Shown in pieces: positions 17,517-26,172 of a stretch of DNA of 64,000 nucleotides. The notes beneath the pieces were generated by a model, which saw nothing but the letters and a program-made list of their open reading frames with translations, was not told the origin of the DNA and searched no databases. Positions within the stretch are counted from its first letter, which is position 1; each line of letters opens with the position of its first letter. The position numbers were made by a program, and so were the translations under genes. The stretch is taken from assembly GCF_038396765.1 (NCBI RefSeq), contig NZ_CP150096.1, forward strand, positions 5,501,001-5,565,000, given 5' to 3'. This DNA comes from Chitinophaga caseinilytica. GTDB taxonomy: Bacteria; Bacteroidota; Bacteroidia; Chitinophagales; Chitinophagaceae.

Positions 17517-18029
17517 CTATTTGCCGCCAGCCGCCTTCAACCGGTCTGCCTGTTGCGCGGAATCCAACTTATACAGCTCCTTCGCTTCCTCCCGGGCCGC
17601 CTGCCCGGAAATCGCAGCCTGCGTGGCCTGGTAATACCGCGCCAAAAACACCCCGGCGATCACGATGCACAAACCCGCCAGCAAATAGATGTTTTTTGAT
17701 CTCCTGGCAGGCCGCACAGCAGGCGCTTCCCCCATCCTCCCATGAAAACAATACCCGCTTTTGGGGATCGTTTCGATGATTTTCTTCTGGTCGTCTTCCA
17801 ATAACTTCCGCAGTCCGGATATGGCCTGGTTCAACCCGTCGTCCGCGCCCGGGTAGTCGTTCCATATCTCCCGGATGATCAACTCCCGTTTCACCAGCTG
17901 ACCGGGATGCTCCGCCAGCAAACACAACAACTTCATCAAACGGGGCTCCAGTCTGACCGTTTTTCCGGTCAACTTATCCGTCACTTCACCTCGGGTGGCA
18001 TTTACCAGGAACCGGTCGTTTATGATCAT
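17517..18029 (-). CDS. Membrane-anchored OmpR-type winged-helix regulator
   Basis: A 170-residue protein. Residues 5-98 are a winged-helix DNA-binding domain of the OmpR/CadC kind (VRLEPRLMKLLCLLAEHPGQLVKRELI, DDGLNQAISGLRKLLED, IETIPKSGYCF). One membrane helix at about 112-131 (NIYLLAGLCIVIAGVFLARYY) is followed by a short helical tail of about 40 residues. This is the ToxR/CadC layout, a one-component membrane regulator with cytoplasmic DNA-binding domain, but the periplasmic part is too short for a sensor domain. It may respond to a partner protein. It is divergent from the serine hydrolase gene 104 bp away, a possible target. Confidence 0.85.
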   Translation of the reverse strand: MIINDRFLVNATRGEVTDKLTGKTVRLEPRLMKLLCLLAEHPGQLVKRELIIREIWNDYPGADDGLNQAISGLRKLLEDDQKKIIETIPKSGYCFHGRMGEAPAVRPARRSKNIYLLAGLCIVIAGVFLARYYQATQAAISGQAAREEAKELYKLDSAQQADRLKAAGGK

Positions 18030-18112
18030 AAGAAAGCTTTGACATCCTAAAAATAAGGCTTTCCAAAGGTTTTCTAAAGCTTTTCCATAGCCGGCAACTA
18101 CGCGTTACCCAT

Positions 18113-18120
18113 TAGTTTTG
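18113..18120 (+). promoter_or_regulatory. -7 promoter box of the serine hydrolase gene
   Basis: TAGTTTTG is a perfect TAnnTTTG box 13 bp before the ATG. The spacer to the divergent regulator gene holds the near-repeats CTTTCCAAAGG and TTTTCTAAAGC (18059-18082), a possible binding site for that regulator. Confidence 0.5.
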
Positions 18121-18133
18121 GGGAAATTACAAT

Positions 18134-19633
18134 ATGCAAAAATTCATCATCCTTGTACTCTGCTATTTACCGGTCACTTTCGATGCATTTTCCCAGCAAA
18201 AACGCATTTCAACGAGGATCGATAGTTTGTTCGACATGATAGCAGCCTACAAACTGCTCAACGGTGCCGTTCAAATAACAACCAACAATCATACGATTTA
18301 TAAGTCCGCCTTCGGATACGCGGATTTTGCAGACCGTAAACCCAACACAGACACCACCACTTTTGCTTTAGGCTCCGTGTCGAAAATATTCACGTCCATC
18401 GCTGTATTGCAGCTGCGGGACCGCGGCAGGTGCGGGCTGGACGACCCTTTCGCCCGATACTTCCCGGAATTCCCCTACGAACGGATCACCATCCGGCAAC
18501 TCCTGTCCCATACCTCCGGTTTGCCCGATTACGGGATCTTCGAAGCCGCCATTGCCCGGCAGCCGGAAAAGGTTTTTACGAACGCGGACATCATCCCGCT
18601 GCTGCAAAAGCTGCAACCGCCAACCGCATTCCAGCCAGGCGAAAAATGGCAGTACTGCAACCTCAACTTCTGTCTGCTGGCCTTATTGGTCGAAAAGTTG
18701 TCGGGCATGCCGTTTGAAAAATATCTGACAGCGAAGATTTTTAAGCCCGCCGGGATGGCGGACACCTATTTCCATGTCGGCAAACAGGTGAAACCGGCCC
18801 GTCAGGCCCTCCATCACGATTATCCCCTGTTTATCCAAACGCAGCCCGTCAACGCAGACAGCATCAAAAAAACGAGGTGGCGGACGTTTAACCTGAACGG
18901 ATTGGTTGGCCAGGGGAATATTTTCAGCACCACGGCGGATATGGCCCGATTCGACCAGGCGCTGTACGGAAACAGGCTGTTACAACCTGCCAGCCTCGAC
19001 GAAGCCATGCGCACCGGCCGGCCGAATGTCACCGAAAGCGCCCTGGGGCCGGCGGGTTATGGATTGGGATGGTTTGTACTGCAGGATTCCACACATGGCC
19101 GGATCGTTTTTCATACCGGCGGCGTTCCCGGCGCCATCTGCGCTTTTGTAAGGGACATCAGCCGCAGGCAAAGCTTTGTGCTGTTCGACAATGCCTTCAG
19201 CCCCAACGTTTTCGCGATTTCAAGGAACATCCTGAAAATCTGGGACCATGAACCGGCCGATCCCCTTAAAAAAAGCCTGACCCGCGATTATGTGACGGCA
19301 CTATCCCAAAAGGGCGTCGATGCCGCTTTCGTAAAACTGACCCAGCTCCGGTCAGATTCGCTCCATTATTTTTTAAGCGAACATGAAATGAACGAACTGG
19401 GCCTGCAATTGCTGTACGCCGGCAAAACAGCCAGCCATACCGCCGACGCGCTGGAAGTGCTAAAACTGAATACGCTCCTGTTCCCGCTGAGTTTCAATAC
19501 TTATGATAGTTATGGAGAAGCGCTGGCGGTGGCGGGAAAGAAGGAGGAAGCGATCTGGATGTATAAAAAATCGCTGGAAATAAACCCGCAAAGCAAAGGC
19601 GGCCAGGAAGCGTTGGCGCAATTGCTGAAATGA
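18134..19633 (+). CDS. Serine hydrolase, beta-lactamase/D-Ala-D-Ala carboxypeptidase-like
   Basis: A 499-residue exported protein (signal peptide ending about FDAFSQ). The class C beta-lactamase fold spans about residues 25-370. Its active-site motifs are SVSK (Ser81 nucleophile, Lys84), YCN (in KWQYCNLNF) and HTGG (in IVFHTGGVPG). The C-terminal 120 residues are helical and end in a TPR-like repeat (YGEALAVAGKKEEAIWMYKKSLEINP). Such proteins are peptidases or esterases more often than true beta-lactamases; the peptide or ester substrate is not visible. It is divergent from the membrane winged-helix regulator and ends at a strong hairpin. Confidence 0.87.
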   Translation: MQKFIILVLCYLPVTFDAFSQQKRISTRIDSLFDMIAAYKLLNGAVQITTNNHTIYKSAFGYADFADRKPNTDTTTFALGSVSKIFTSIAVLQLRDRGRCGLDDPFARYFPEFPYERITIRQLLSHTSGLPDYGIFEAAIARQPEKVFTNADIIPLLQKLQPPTAFQPGEKWQYCNLNFCLLALLVEKLSGMPFEKYLTAKIFKPAGMADTYFHVGKQVKPARQALHHDYPLFIQTQPVNADSIKKTRWRTFNLNGLVGQGNIFSTTADMARFDQALYGNRLLQPASLDEAMRTGRPNVTESALGPAGYGLGWFVLQDSTHGRIVFHTGGVPGAICAFVRDISRRQSFVLFDNAFSPNVFAISRNILKIWDHEPADPLKKSLTRDYVTALSQKGVDAAFVKLTQLRSDSLHYFLSEHEMNELGLQLLYAGKTASHTADALEVLKLNTLLFPLSFNTYDSYGEALAVAGKKEEAIWMYKKSLEINPQSKGGQEALAQLLK

Positions 19634-19637
19634 TAGC

Positions 19638-19674
19638 GCCCCCCAATCCCGGGCTGCGCCTGGGATTGGGGGGC
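19638..19674. terminator. Strong hairpin between convergent genes
   Basis: A 13-bp perfect stem (GCCCCCCAATCCC at 19638-19650 with GGGATTGGGGGGC at 19662-19674) and an 11-base loop. There is no T tract, so it may act as a transcript-end stabiliser rather than a classic terminator. Confidence 0.55.
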
Positions 19675-19696
19675 CTAAATTGATAATATCGGAGAA

Positions 19697-22138
19697 TCAG
19701 TCTGCCGTTTCCATACCAGCATCCGTCAATCGCCATGCATGATCGAAGAAACCCGCCATTTTAACGCCTTTCGCACCGGAAAGGAGCATACCGGCATCAT
19801 AGATCATGTAATCGGGAAACCCGCTCGCACCGGCGAAATACTGGTTCGCATACGCCGCCTTCATCCCCATGATACCCGTGCCGCCGATCACCGCTACCGA
19901 CGCCCTTTCCGATCCCGGCAGCGGCCACACGAAGCTGGCGCTCATGCCGAGGCCCGTCCAGGTTTTGCCGCCGGCTGTGATGCTGTTGCGCTGCACTTGT
20001 ATCGGCGCGCCCGACAGCAGGGTATTCCAGGCTTTATTGGTGGTTTGGTTGCCGTAAATGATCACACCCCGGTCTGTATATTTTTCCAGATCATATTCCT
20101 TGTCCGCAATAATGTCTATAGCGCCATTGCCGCGATAGTACCAGGTTTCGGCATCGTAACGGGCTTTATTGAAGCTCCATTCGTTCTCTTCCGGGGTGCC
20201 CCCGGTGCTGTATACGAATACCATCCGGTGGTTGAAAGCATCCTTCAGCGTGCCGTAGCGGTGAGGCCCTTTTTCCGTTTTCGAAGGCTCGGGCGCTGAC
20301 TGCCAGCCGGTTTCCGTTTGCAGGAGGAATAAGGGCTGCGCGGATGCGGTGTGTTGCAGTTCCGATCCGTCCAGCTTCAGGGTGAGTTTTTTACCGGCGA
20401 ATTCGGAAAGGTCGAGGCGAAGGAGGCGGACGTTCTCCGTTTGGCCTTCGATGATACCCGCGGCCCGGTCGCGCTTCAGACGGATGCGGCTGTAATGCAG
20501 CGCCTGCTTTTGCTGGTAGATCGCTGCCCAGCGGTACGCTTCGGAAATCCCGGGATTGGCCGTGGTAAAGTCGATGACGTTAACGGCGGAATCCACGGGG
20601 CGGCGGCGCCAATGGAAGAAATCGAAGATCGGCTGCCAGTCTACGCTGATATCCCCGAACCAATGTTCCCCGCCGGGATATTCGCAGTAACTGAAATCGG
20701 GATGGAATTCGGCCAGCACTTCGCGCATCTGGCGGGCATACGTCACGGGCACAACCCTATCCGCATCTCCATGAAAAACATACACGCCCAATGGCTTGTA
20801 ATTCTCCGCCAGCCGGATCACGTCGCTCTGGTTGCCGGCGCGCAGCAGCATTTTCTCCATGGGGTCGTTGCTGCCATCGGGCACGAGCCCGTCTGCCGAA
20901 CCATATCCTTTCAGCGTGGGATATCCCGCGCTCGGCGCGATGGCAGCCCATTTGGCGGGATAGGTAGCTCCCAGGAACCAGGCGCCGTGGCCACCCATGG
21001 AGTGCCCGGTCAGGTAGATCCGCTGCGGATCGGGCTCGAACGAGCGGCGGGCCAGTGCCAGCACTTCCAGCGCATCGATCCTCCCCCAGTCTTCCCAGTT
21101 GAAACCCCTCGGCCGGCGGTTCGTTGCGGCCACGAGCGTTCCCCAATCCTTCGACTGGTAAGCCCTCGCCTGCCCGATCGCTTCCACGCCCGCGCCGTGA
21201 ACAGACAGGAACAGCGCCGATCCCTTCCGGAAACCGCCCGCCTGTGGCGCCACGGCGTAATATTGCAGGCTGCCGTCAATGGCGCTGATGAATGTATTAC
21301 TATATTTTTCCGCCGGGGAAACGGCCTCTATCGTCACCTTGGCTTCGTCGAGCAGGCGGTCGCCCTCCAGCAGGGAAACCGTGCATTCCACCTTCCCGGG
21401 AGCGGTCACGCCCGCAGGGTCGAAGGTAAACGGCACTTTTCGCGAGGAATATTTCGGAACGGCGGGCACGTCGGTCAGCGTCTCCCGTCCGCCAATAACG
21501 GCTTTCAGCCGCAGTTTCCGCTTTTCCGCCGGCGCGCTGTTGATCACTACCAGCGCACCTTGCAATTGCGCATCGCCCCGCCCCGTCACGATAGACGGCA
21601 ACGTGGCGTCTGCGGCCTGCAACTGCACCGGATTTCCGGGGAAACTGAGGCTGGCGGTGATCATCGTTCCGCGGACGTACAATTCGTTCAAACCCTTCTT
21701 CAATTGCACCGGAATGTAGAGCCATCCGGAATTGTAGGGATCGCCGGTATGCGGTTCGCCGTTGATGTACAGCCCGCTGTTGCCGCGGATGTTCAGCAGC
21801 GCCGTTTGCGCCTTTTCAGATCCATATGTCAGGTAAAAATATCCGCCCCGCCCGAAGCTGCCCCTTCCACCGCCACGCCGGAACAGGCGCTGGGCAGAAT
21901 CCGCCGTAACGGCGCGCCAGGTAAGGGTATCGCTGAAAACATCGCCGGCTTTCGGCGGTTTCAGATCGTTGGCATAGAGCCGGTATGCGAGGGCGTCGGA
22001 ATAAATGGCTTCGCGGCCATACCGCTGCGGACTGGCCACAAACAGGGCATCGCGGAAGGTGTACGTGTCCTGCGCAAGGGCAGGAACGAGCACCAGCAGC
22101 AGGGCACCCTGCAAAAGGAATTTGTAGATACGCGTCAT
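19697..22138 (-). CDS. Large secreted alpha/beta-hydrolase (prolyl oligopeptidase/esterase-like)
   Basis: An 813-residue exported protein with a signal peptide ending PALAQ at about residue 23. The first 290 residues are beta-rich. The hydrolase core (about 300-510) has the oxyanion region LFLSVHGAGVEAIGQ, nucleophile elbow GHSMGG (Ser380), Asp460 in HGDADRVVP and His492 in GGEHWFG. A further 300-residue C-terminal domain starts around VDSAVNVIDFTTANPGISEAYRW, a segment typical of this Bacteroidota type. Carbohydrate-ester or peptide hydrolysis is plausible, but no substrate can be deduced. There is no operon partner; the gene is separated from the two-component genes by 84 bp. Confidence 0.83.
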   Translation of the reverse strand: MTRIYKFLLQGALLLVLVPALAQDTYTFRDALFVASPQRYGREAIYSDALAYRLYANDLKPPKAGDVFSDTLTWRAVTADSAQRLFRRGGGRGSFGRGGYFYLTYGSEKAQTALLNIRGNSGLYINGEPHTGDPYNSGWLYIPVQLKKGLNELYVRGTMITASLSFPGNPVQLQAADATLPSIVTGRGDAQLQGALVVINSAPAEKRKLRLKAVIGGRETLTDVPAVPKYSSRKVPFTFDPAGVTAPGKVECTVSLLEGDRLLDEAKVTIEAVSPAEKYSNTFISAIDGSLQYYAVAPQAGGFRKGSALFLSVHGAGVEAIGQARAYQSKDWGTLVAATNRRPRGFNWEDWGRIDALEVLALARRSFEPDPQRIYLTGHSMGGHGAWFLGATYPAKWAAIAPSAGYPTLKGYGSADGLVPDGSNDPMEKMLLRAGNQSDVIRLAENYKPLGVYVFHGDADRVVPVTYARQMREVLAEFHPDFSYCEYPGGEHWFGDISVDWQPIFDFFHWRRRPVDSAVNVIDFTTANPGISEAYRWAAIYQQKQALHYSRIRLKRDRAAGIIEGQTENVRLLRLDLSEFAGKKLTLKLDGSELQHTASAQPLFLLQTETGWQSAPEPSKTEKGPHRYGTLKDAFNHRMVFVYSTGGTPEENEWSFNKARYDAETWYYRGNGAIDIIADKEYDLEKYTDRGVIIYGNQTTNKAWNTLLSGAPIQVQRNSITAGGKTWTGLGMSASFVWPLPGSERASVAVIGGTGIMGMKAAYANQYFAGASGFPDYMIYDAGMLLSGAKGVKMAGFFDHAWRLTDAGMETAD

Positions 22139-22222
22139 CGGGAGCTATTTCATTGTTCGAAAACAATATACGCATCGCCCGATAAAAGCGGAACTCATTT
22201 TGATGAAAGGCGGAAAGCGCCG

Positions 22223-23590
22223 TCAGGTCACGGAAGGCAATACCACCCTGATTTCCGTGCCTTCGTTCATCCGGCTTTCCACGATGATCTCACCCTTGTG
22301 CATCCGGATGATGGTATTAGTGAGCGGCAGCCCGATCCCGTAGCCTTCGAAACTGCTCGTGTTGCTGGCGCGGAAAAACGGCGAAAAAATGTAAGGCAGG
22401 TCTTGCGCGGGAATGCCGATCCCGTTGTCTTTCACGATCACAATATTCTTCGTGTCTGTTGCCGCCAGCGCCAGTGAAACGGGCTGGTTGCTGGAATATT
22501 TGATGGCATTGGTGACAATGTTGGTAATGGCCAGTTCCAGCAGCTGGAAGTTGCCGGTGATGCTCATTTTGTCTTCCTCTTCGGGGAACAGACTGTAGTC
22601 GATGGACACGTGGTTGCCGGGGCTCAGCCTGTCTGTCATCTGTTTGACGGCGAACAGGAGCTCGTCTGTCCGGATGAGCTCCCAGTGCTGCTTTTTGCCG
22701 TCGAACCCCGTTTGGGCCAGTTGCAGGAGGCTGCGGGTGATGTGGTTGAGGCGCTCGGCTTCGGTGAGCATGCGGGAGATGGACGCCCGCAGGCTGTCTG
22801 CGTCCCGGTTGCCGCGCAGGGCCAGTTCCGCTTCGCCGATAATGGCCGTGAGCGGGGTTCCCAGCTCGTGAGATGCGTTGCTTACGAAATTGTTCTGCGT
22901 TTCGAAAGCCGTTTCCAGCCGGTCGAGCATATTATTGAAAGTGCCTGCCAGCTCCCCCACTTCATCTTCGCCGGATTCGGTGCTGACGCGGAGGTGAAGG
23001 TTGTTGGAACTGATGTTTTTTACCTGGTGCATGATGCGGTGTACCGGCGCCAGGATGTATTGCGAGAAGAAAACGCCTGCTCCCACGATGAGCGCGGTGG
23101 CAACCAGGAAACAGATGACGAGGATTTTCCGCAGTTCGGCCATGTATTGGCTGCGGTATTCGTTGACGGCCGAAACCACCACCACGCTTCGCCCGCCACT
23201 GTGGGAGATGAGGATGCCGGCATAAAAGCGTTCGTTGTAGCGATAGGTGTTCTGGCCCTGGCGCACTACTTCGTCGTAGAAAGCGTAAGGAAGATTGGGT
23301 TTCGCGGGCCTTACGAACCGCCCGGCCGCATACGCGACGGGGATGATGTATTCCTCTTCGGAAGGCAATTTTTCGAGGTGGCGGTCGCGGATGATGTTGT
23401 AGGCCGTAGTGTCTGTCCCGTTCGGCGGATAGGCGGCGTTGGCGGTGACGTAGGCGCGGATTTCGAGGCGTTTGTAGAAGTCGCCGAAAGAATACCGGTT
23501 GGCCAGGTAATACACGAAAAAGCTCATCAGCAGGATGATGGAAAAAGTCAGCACCGAAAAGAGGAGCATGATTTTGTTACTGATCTTCAT
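22223..23590 (-). CDS. Sensor histidine kinase, CusS-like
   Basis: A 455-residue classical kinase with TM helices at about 7-29 and 157-180 around a periplasmic sensor region of about 125 residues. A HAMP domain (ILAPVHRIMHQVKNIS) comes next, then HisKA with phospho-His in SNASHELGTPL (about residue 241). The HATPase has an N box (ELAITNIVTNAIKYS), G1 (VKDNGIGIP), an F box (FSPFFRASN) and G2 (GYGIGLPL). The gene overlaps the response regulator gene by 14 bp. The organisation matches CusS/CzcS-like kinases, which often sense metals or envelope stress; the sensor region itself gives no clear ligand. Confidence 0.93.
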   Translation of the reverse strand: MKISNKIMLLFSVLTFSIILLMSFFVYYLANRYSFGDFYKRLEIRAYVTANAAYPPNGTDTTAYNIIRDRHLEKLPSEEEYIIPVAYAAGRFVRPAKPNLPYAFYDEVVRQGQNTYRYNERFYAGILISHSGGRSVVVVSAVNEYRSQYMAELRKILVICFLVATALIVGAGVFFSQYILAPVHRIMHQVKNISSNNLHLRVSTESGEDEVGELAGTFNNMLDRLETAFETQNNFVSNASHELGTPLTAIIGEAELALRGNRDADSLRASISRMLTEAERLNHITRSLLQLAQTGFDGKKQHWELIRTDELLFAVKQMTDRLSPGNHVSIDYSLFPEEEDKMSITGNFQLLELAITNIVTNAIKYSSNQPVSLALAATDTKNIVIVKDNGIGIPAQDLPYIFSPFFRASNTSSFEGYGIGLPLTNTIIRMHKGEIIVESRMNEGTEIRVVLPSVT

Positions 23591-24284
23591 CGGCGAGGGT
23601 TTCTTTTAACATATATCCATGGCCTACGATGGTGTGGATCATTTCCGGTTCGGATTCCTTATTGATTTTTTTCCGGAGATAGTTGATGTATACGTCCACC
23701 ACCTTGGTATTCATATTGAAATCGATGCCCCAAACGTGTTCGAGGATTTCCGCCCGGGATAAGACTTTCCGCGGATTGGAAAGCAGATATTCGAGCAGGC
23801 GGTATTCGGTGGCGGTGAGGGTGAAGATGCGGTTGTTGCGGCTGGCCTGGCGGGTGTCTGTGTTAAGCGCGAGGTCGCCGAGGCGGAGGATGTTGGAGGG
23901 CCTGACGGCCGGGGAAACGTTGCCGTTCTGCCGCCTTACGAGGGAGCGGATGCGGGCTTCCAGCTCCTGGAATTTGTAGGGCTTGGTAAGGTAATCGTCT
24001 GCCCCGGAATCGAGCCCCATCACTACGTTATCGATCGTGGAAAGGGCGGTGAGCATGAGAATGGGCGTCCCGTTCTTTTCCGCACGGATCTGCCGGCACA
24101 CTTCGATACCATTCATCCCCGGCAACATCACGTCGAGGATAATAAGCACGAATTCGCCACTGCGCGACATCTCCAGCCCCAGGAGCCCGTCTGGCGCCAC
24201 GCTCACCTCATACCCCGACTCCGTCAATCCCCGCGAAATCACCGACACTACCGCCGGCTCGTCTTCTACCAACAAAATTCTCAT
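23577..24284 (-). CDS. OmpR family response regulator
   Basis: A 235-residue regulator with a receiver domain (residues 1-120, acidic VEDEP, phospho-Asp51 in ILDVMLPGMNG, Thr in LMLTALS, Lys in YLTKPYK) and a C-terminal winged helix (about 135-230) with TATEYRLLEYLLSNP, SRAEILEHVWG and VVDVYINYLRKKI. It binds DNA as a dimer on tandem half-sites. An array of TTCTTAC half-sites at an 11-bp period lies in the divergent region just upstream, so it probably controls itself and the UspA-like/bestrophin operon. It is the first gene of the kinase operon. Confidence 0.94.
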   Translation of the reverse strand: MRILLVEDEPAVVSVISRGLTESGYEVSVAPDGLLGLEMSRSGEFVLIILDVMLPGMNGIEVCRQIRAEKNGTPILMLTALSTIDNVVMGLDSGADDYLTKPYKFQELEARIRSLVRRQNGNVSPAVRPSNILRLGDLALNTDTRQASRNNRIFTLTATEYRLLEYLLSNPRKVLSRAEILEHVWGIDFNMNTKVVDVYINYLRKKINKESEPEMIHTIVGHGYMLKETLADEDQ

Positions 24285-24306
24285 ACTGCATCCATCTTGA
24301 TCCTTT

Positions 24307-24314
24307 CAAAAATA
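24307..24314 (-). promoter_or_regulatory. -7 promoter box of the OmpR/kinase operon
   Basis: On the minus strand this reads TATTTTTG, a perfect TAnnTTTG box, 22 bp before the response regulator ATG. The TTCTTAC array starts 37 bp upstream of the box. Confidence 0.55.
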
Positions 24315-24350
24315 AGGGCTGACAGCCGGAAAACCCGCGGTCCGCAGATA

Positions 24351-24434
24351 TTCTTACCGGATTCTTACTTCCTGCTCAACACATTCTTACAGGTTTGCAT
24401 CCACATCCTTATCCGGAATTTACCGGTCCCTAAC
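24351..24434. promoter_or_regulatory. 11-bp-phased TTCTTAC array, candidate response-regulator operator
   Basis: Exact TTCTTAC copies begin at 24351, 24362 and 24384. Degenerate copies fall on the same 11-bp register at 24373 (TGCTCAA), 24406 (TCCTTAT), 24417 (AATTTAC) and 24428 (CCCTAAC). One-turn phasing of 7-bp half-sites is typical of OmpR-family binding. The array sits between two divergent -7 boxes. Confidence 0.6.
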
Positions 24435-24444
24435 CCCGCCCCGG

Positions 24445-24452
24445 TAGCTTTG
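24445..24452 (+). promoter_or_regulatory. -7 promoter box of the UspA-like/bestrophin operon
   Basis: TAGCTTTG is a perfect TAnnTTTG box 17 bp before the ATG. There is no TTTG at -33; the last repeats of the phased array occupy that position, as expected for an activator-dependent promoter. Confidence 0.55.
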
Positions 24453-24469
24453 CATTCAAAACGAACCGT

Positions 24470-24952
24470 ATGCAACATGTCATGATTCCTACCGATCTCA
24501 GCATCCGCTCGCTGGGCTATCTTCATCACCTGGCTTCCCAAACCGAAAGCCCCGTCCGCATCACCCTCATGCACGCGCTCCGCCTCCCGGATTCCCTGCT
24601 CGACTGCTGGCCTTTCAGCCGCAGCCACCGCTACGTGCATGTGCCCGACGATTTCCGGGAAGCCTGCGAAGTGATGAAAAACCGCTATGCCCAGGTATTC
24701 TCCCATATCGGCGTGGAATTCTTCTACGGCACCACCGCGCCGGCGCTGCGCAATTTCGTCCGGGCGCACGACATCCACCGTATCGCCGTTCCCGACCAAT
24801 TGCATTACCGCAACGCCGGCGAAAACAGCTATAACCCGGAAAGCCTGTTCCGGCATATGAAACTGCCCGTTTCCTCCCTGAAAATGACGGCCCCCAGGCA
24901 AGTGGTCACCGCCCCGGCGTCCATTTCCGCCCTGCTCGGCGTGCAGGTTTGA
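24470..24952 (+). CDS. UspA-like universal stress domain protein
   Basis: A 160-residue protein. It begins like a universal stress protein (MQHVMIPTDLSIRSLGYLHHLAS), with the first strand carrying the nucleotide-site Asp, then a strand RITLMHAL, a helical middle (FREACEVMKNRYAQVF) and IHRIAVPDQL. The glycine-rich ATP loop GxxGS of ATP-binding Usp proteins is not evident, so it may be a non-ATP-binding or degenerate member. It sits 20 bp before the bestrophin gene and should share its transcript, under the predicted control of the divergent OmpR-type regulator. Confidence 0.65.
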   Translation: MQHVMIPTDLSIRSLGYLHHLASQTESPVRITLMHALRLPDSLLDCWPFSRSHRYVHVPDDFREACEVMKNRYAQVFSHIGVEFFYGTTAPALRNFVRAHDIHRIAVPDQLHYRNAGENSYNPESLFRHMKLPVSSLKMTAPRQVVTAPASISALLGVQV

Positions 24953-24972
24953 CTCACTTAAAAAACTCGCGT

Positions 24973-25896
24973 ATGTTACTGAAGAAAGGCATTCCGTTGG
25001 GGTACATCTTCGGAAAGATCAAATACGAAATCCTCGCCGTTACCGTGTACACGCTTATCATCAATATGCTGTACTATCAATACGGACTGAAGGAAATTTC
25101 CATTCCGCTGGCGGTACCGATGGTACTGGGCACCGTATTGTCGCTGTTGCTCGCCTTCCGCTCCAACCAGGCGTACGACCGCTGGTGGGAAGCCCGCACG
25201 ATCTGGGGCGCCATCGTCAACGATTCCCGGTCGCTGGCCCGGCAGATGATGTCTATCGTAGATGGCGACGATTCGGAAGAATTCCGCCATTTCCGGCAGC
25301 ACTTCATCAAAAGGCAGATCGCCTGGAATTATGCACTGGGACAAAGCCTCCGCAGGAAAGACCCCCTGCGTGGACTGGAAAGGCTCCTCTCCCGCCGGGA
25401 ACTGAACCTGCTGTCGCGGTACGACAATGTACCGGCCGGCATTCTCCAGCTGCATAGCCGCGATATCAAATATGCCCTTCAGCAGGAATGGCTCAATCCC
25501 TATCAGCAGATCGAGCTGGACAGGACCCTCACGCGCCTGTGCGACGCCATGGGCAAATGCGAGCGTATCAAGAACACCGTTTTTCCCGCCACTTATTCGC
25601 TGTATACCCATTTCGCCGTCATCTTCTTCATCCTCCTGCTGCCGTTCGCGCTCATCGATTCGCTGGGCATCGTGGAAGTGCCGCTCGTGGGCGCTATTTC
25701 CGCCTCTTTCCTCCTGATCGAAAAAATGGCCATCAACCTACAGGACCCTTTCGAAAACAAGCCGACGGATACGCCGATGACCACCATCGCCCGGAAAGTG
25801 GAGCGCGACCTGCTGCAGATCGCCGAAGAAGATATCATACCGGTAGACACGGAAGTGGCGCCGCAGGAAGAAACGGCGGATTACTACATCCTCTAA
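24973..25896 (+). CDS. Bestrophin family ion channel (UPF0187)
   Basis: A 307-residue bestrophin homologue. The family signature is in the first quarter: IPLAVPMVLGTVLSLLLAFRSNQAYDRWWEARTIWG, where the SNQAYDRWWEAR-type stretch is characteristic. Hydrophobic helices lie at about 25-43, 48-65, 212-235 and 240-258, and the late FENKPTDTPM motif is also conserved. Bacterial bestrophins form pentameric channels, some selective for cations and others for anions; selectivity cannot be read by eye. The ATG chosen starts MLLKKG; an earlier TTG would overlap the preceding gene. Pairing with a UspA-like protein and an OmpR-type regulator suggests an ionic or envelope stress response. Confidence 0.9.
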   Translation: MLLKKGIPLGYIFGKIKYEILAVTVYTLIINMLYYQYGLKEISIPLAVPMVLGTVLSLLLAFRSNQAYDRWWEARTIWGAIVNDSRSLARQMMSIVDGDDSEEFRHFRQHFIKRQIAWNYALGQSLRRKDPLRGLERLLSRRELNLLSRYDNVPAGILQLHSRDIKYALQQEWLNPYQQIELDRTLTRLCDAMGKCERIKNTVFPATYSLYTHFAVIFFILLLPFALIDSLGIVEVPLVGAISASFLLIEKMAINLQDPFENKPTDTPMTTIARKVERDLLQIAEEDIIPVDTEVAPQEETADYYIL

Positions 25897-25920
25897 GCAT
25901 GCAGTCATATACAGCAAAGC

Positions 25921-26152
25921 CCGGCGGGCATCTGCCTGCCGGTTCCCATCGCAGTTTTTCATCCAAAAGCCGGGCAATTCCCGACAGGACGTGTTTTATA
26001 GGTTAGATAGATGTACGCAAGGAAAGTAGAAACAAAATCCGGCAGGCTTCGGCCTGCCGGTACTATTTGATCCGGACCGAAATACTTTCAGCTATACAGA
26101 ACCGATGAATGGACCCCATGCAAAAAAAACCGGCAGGATTTCTCCTGCCGGT
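25921..26152 (-). terminator. Three tandem CCGGCAGG hairpins downstream of the AcrAB/TolC operon
   Basis: Three inverted repeats share the arm CCGGCAGG/CCTGCCGG: at 25921-25942 (one G-T mismatch), 26039-26060 (perfect 9-bp stem, TTCG loop) and 26129-26152 (10-bp stem ACCGGCAGGA/TCCTGCCGGT). Read on the minus strand, the third is followed by a T8 run, making it a good rho-independent terminator for the operon that ends at 26532. The others have shorter T-rich tails. This accounts for part of the 635-bp gene-free stretch. Confidence 0.6.
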
Positions 26153-26172
26153 ACAACCTGATGTTCATGAAG

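Noticed and set aside
20351..22477. 708-codon frame opposite the large hydrolase
   Set aside because: Antisense frame of a GC-rich gene. The His/Arg/Pro-rich composition and lack of motifs mark it as non-coding.
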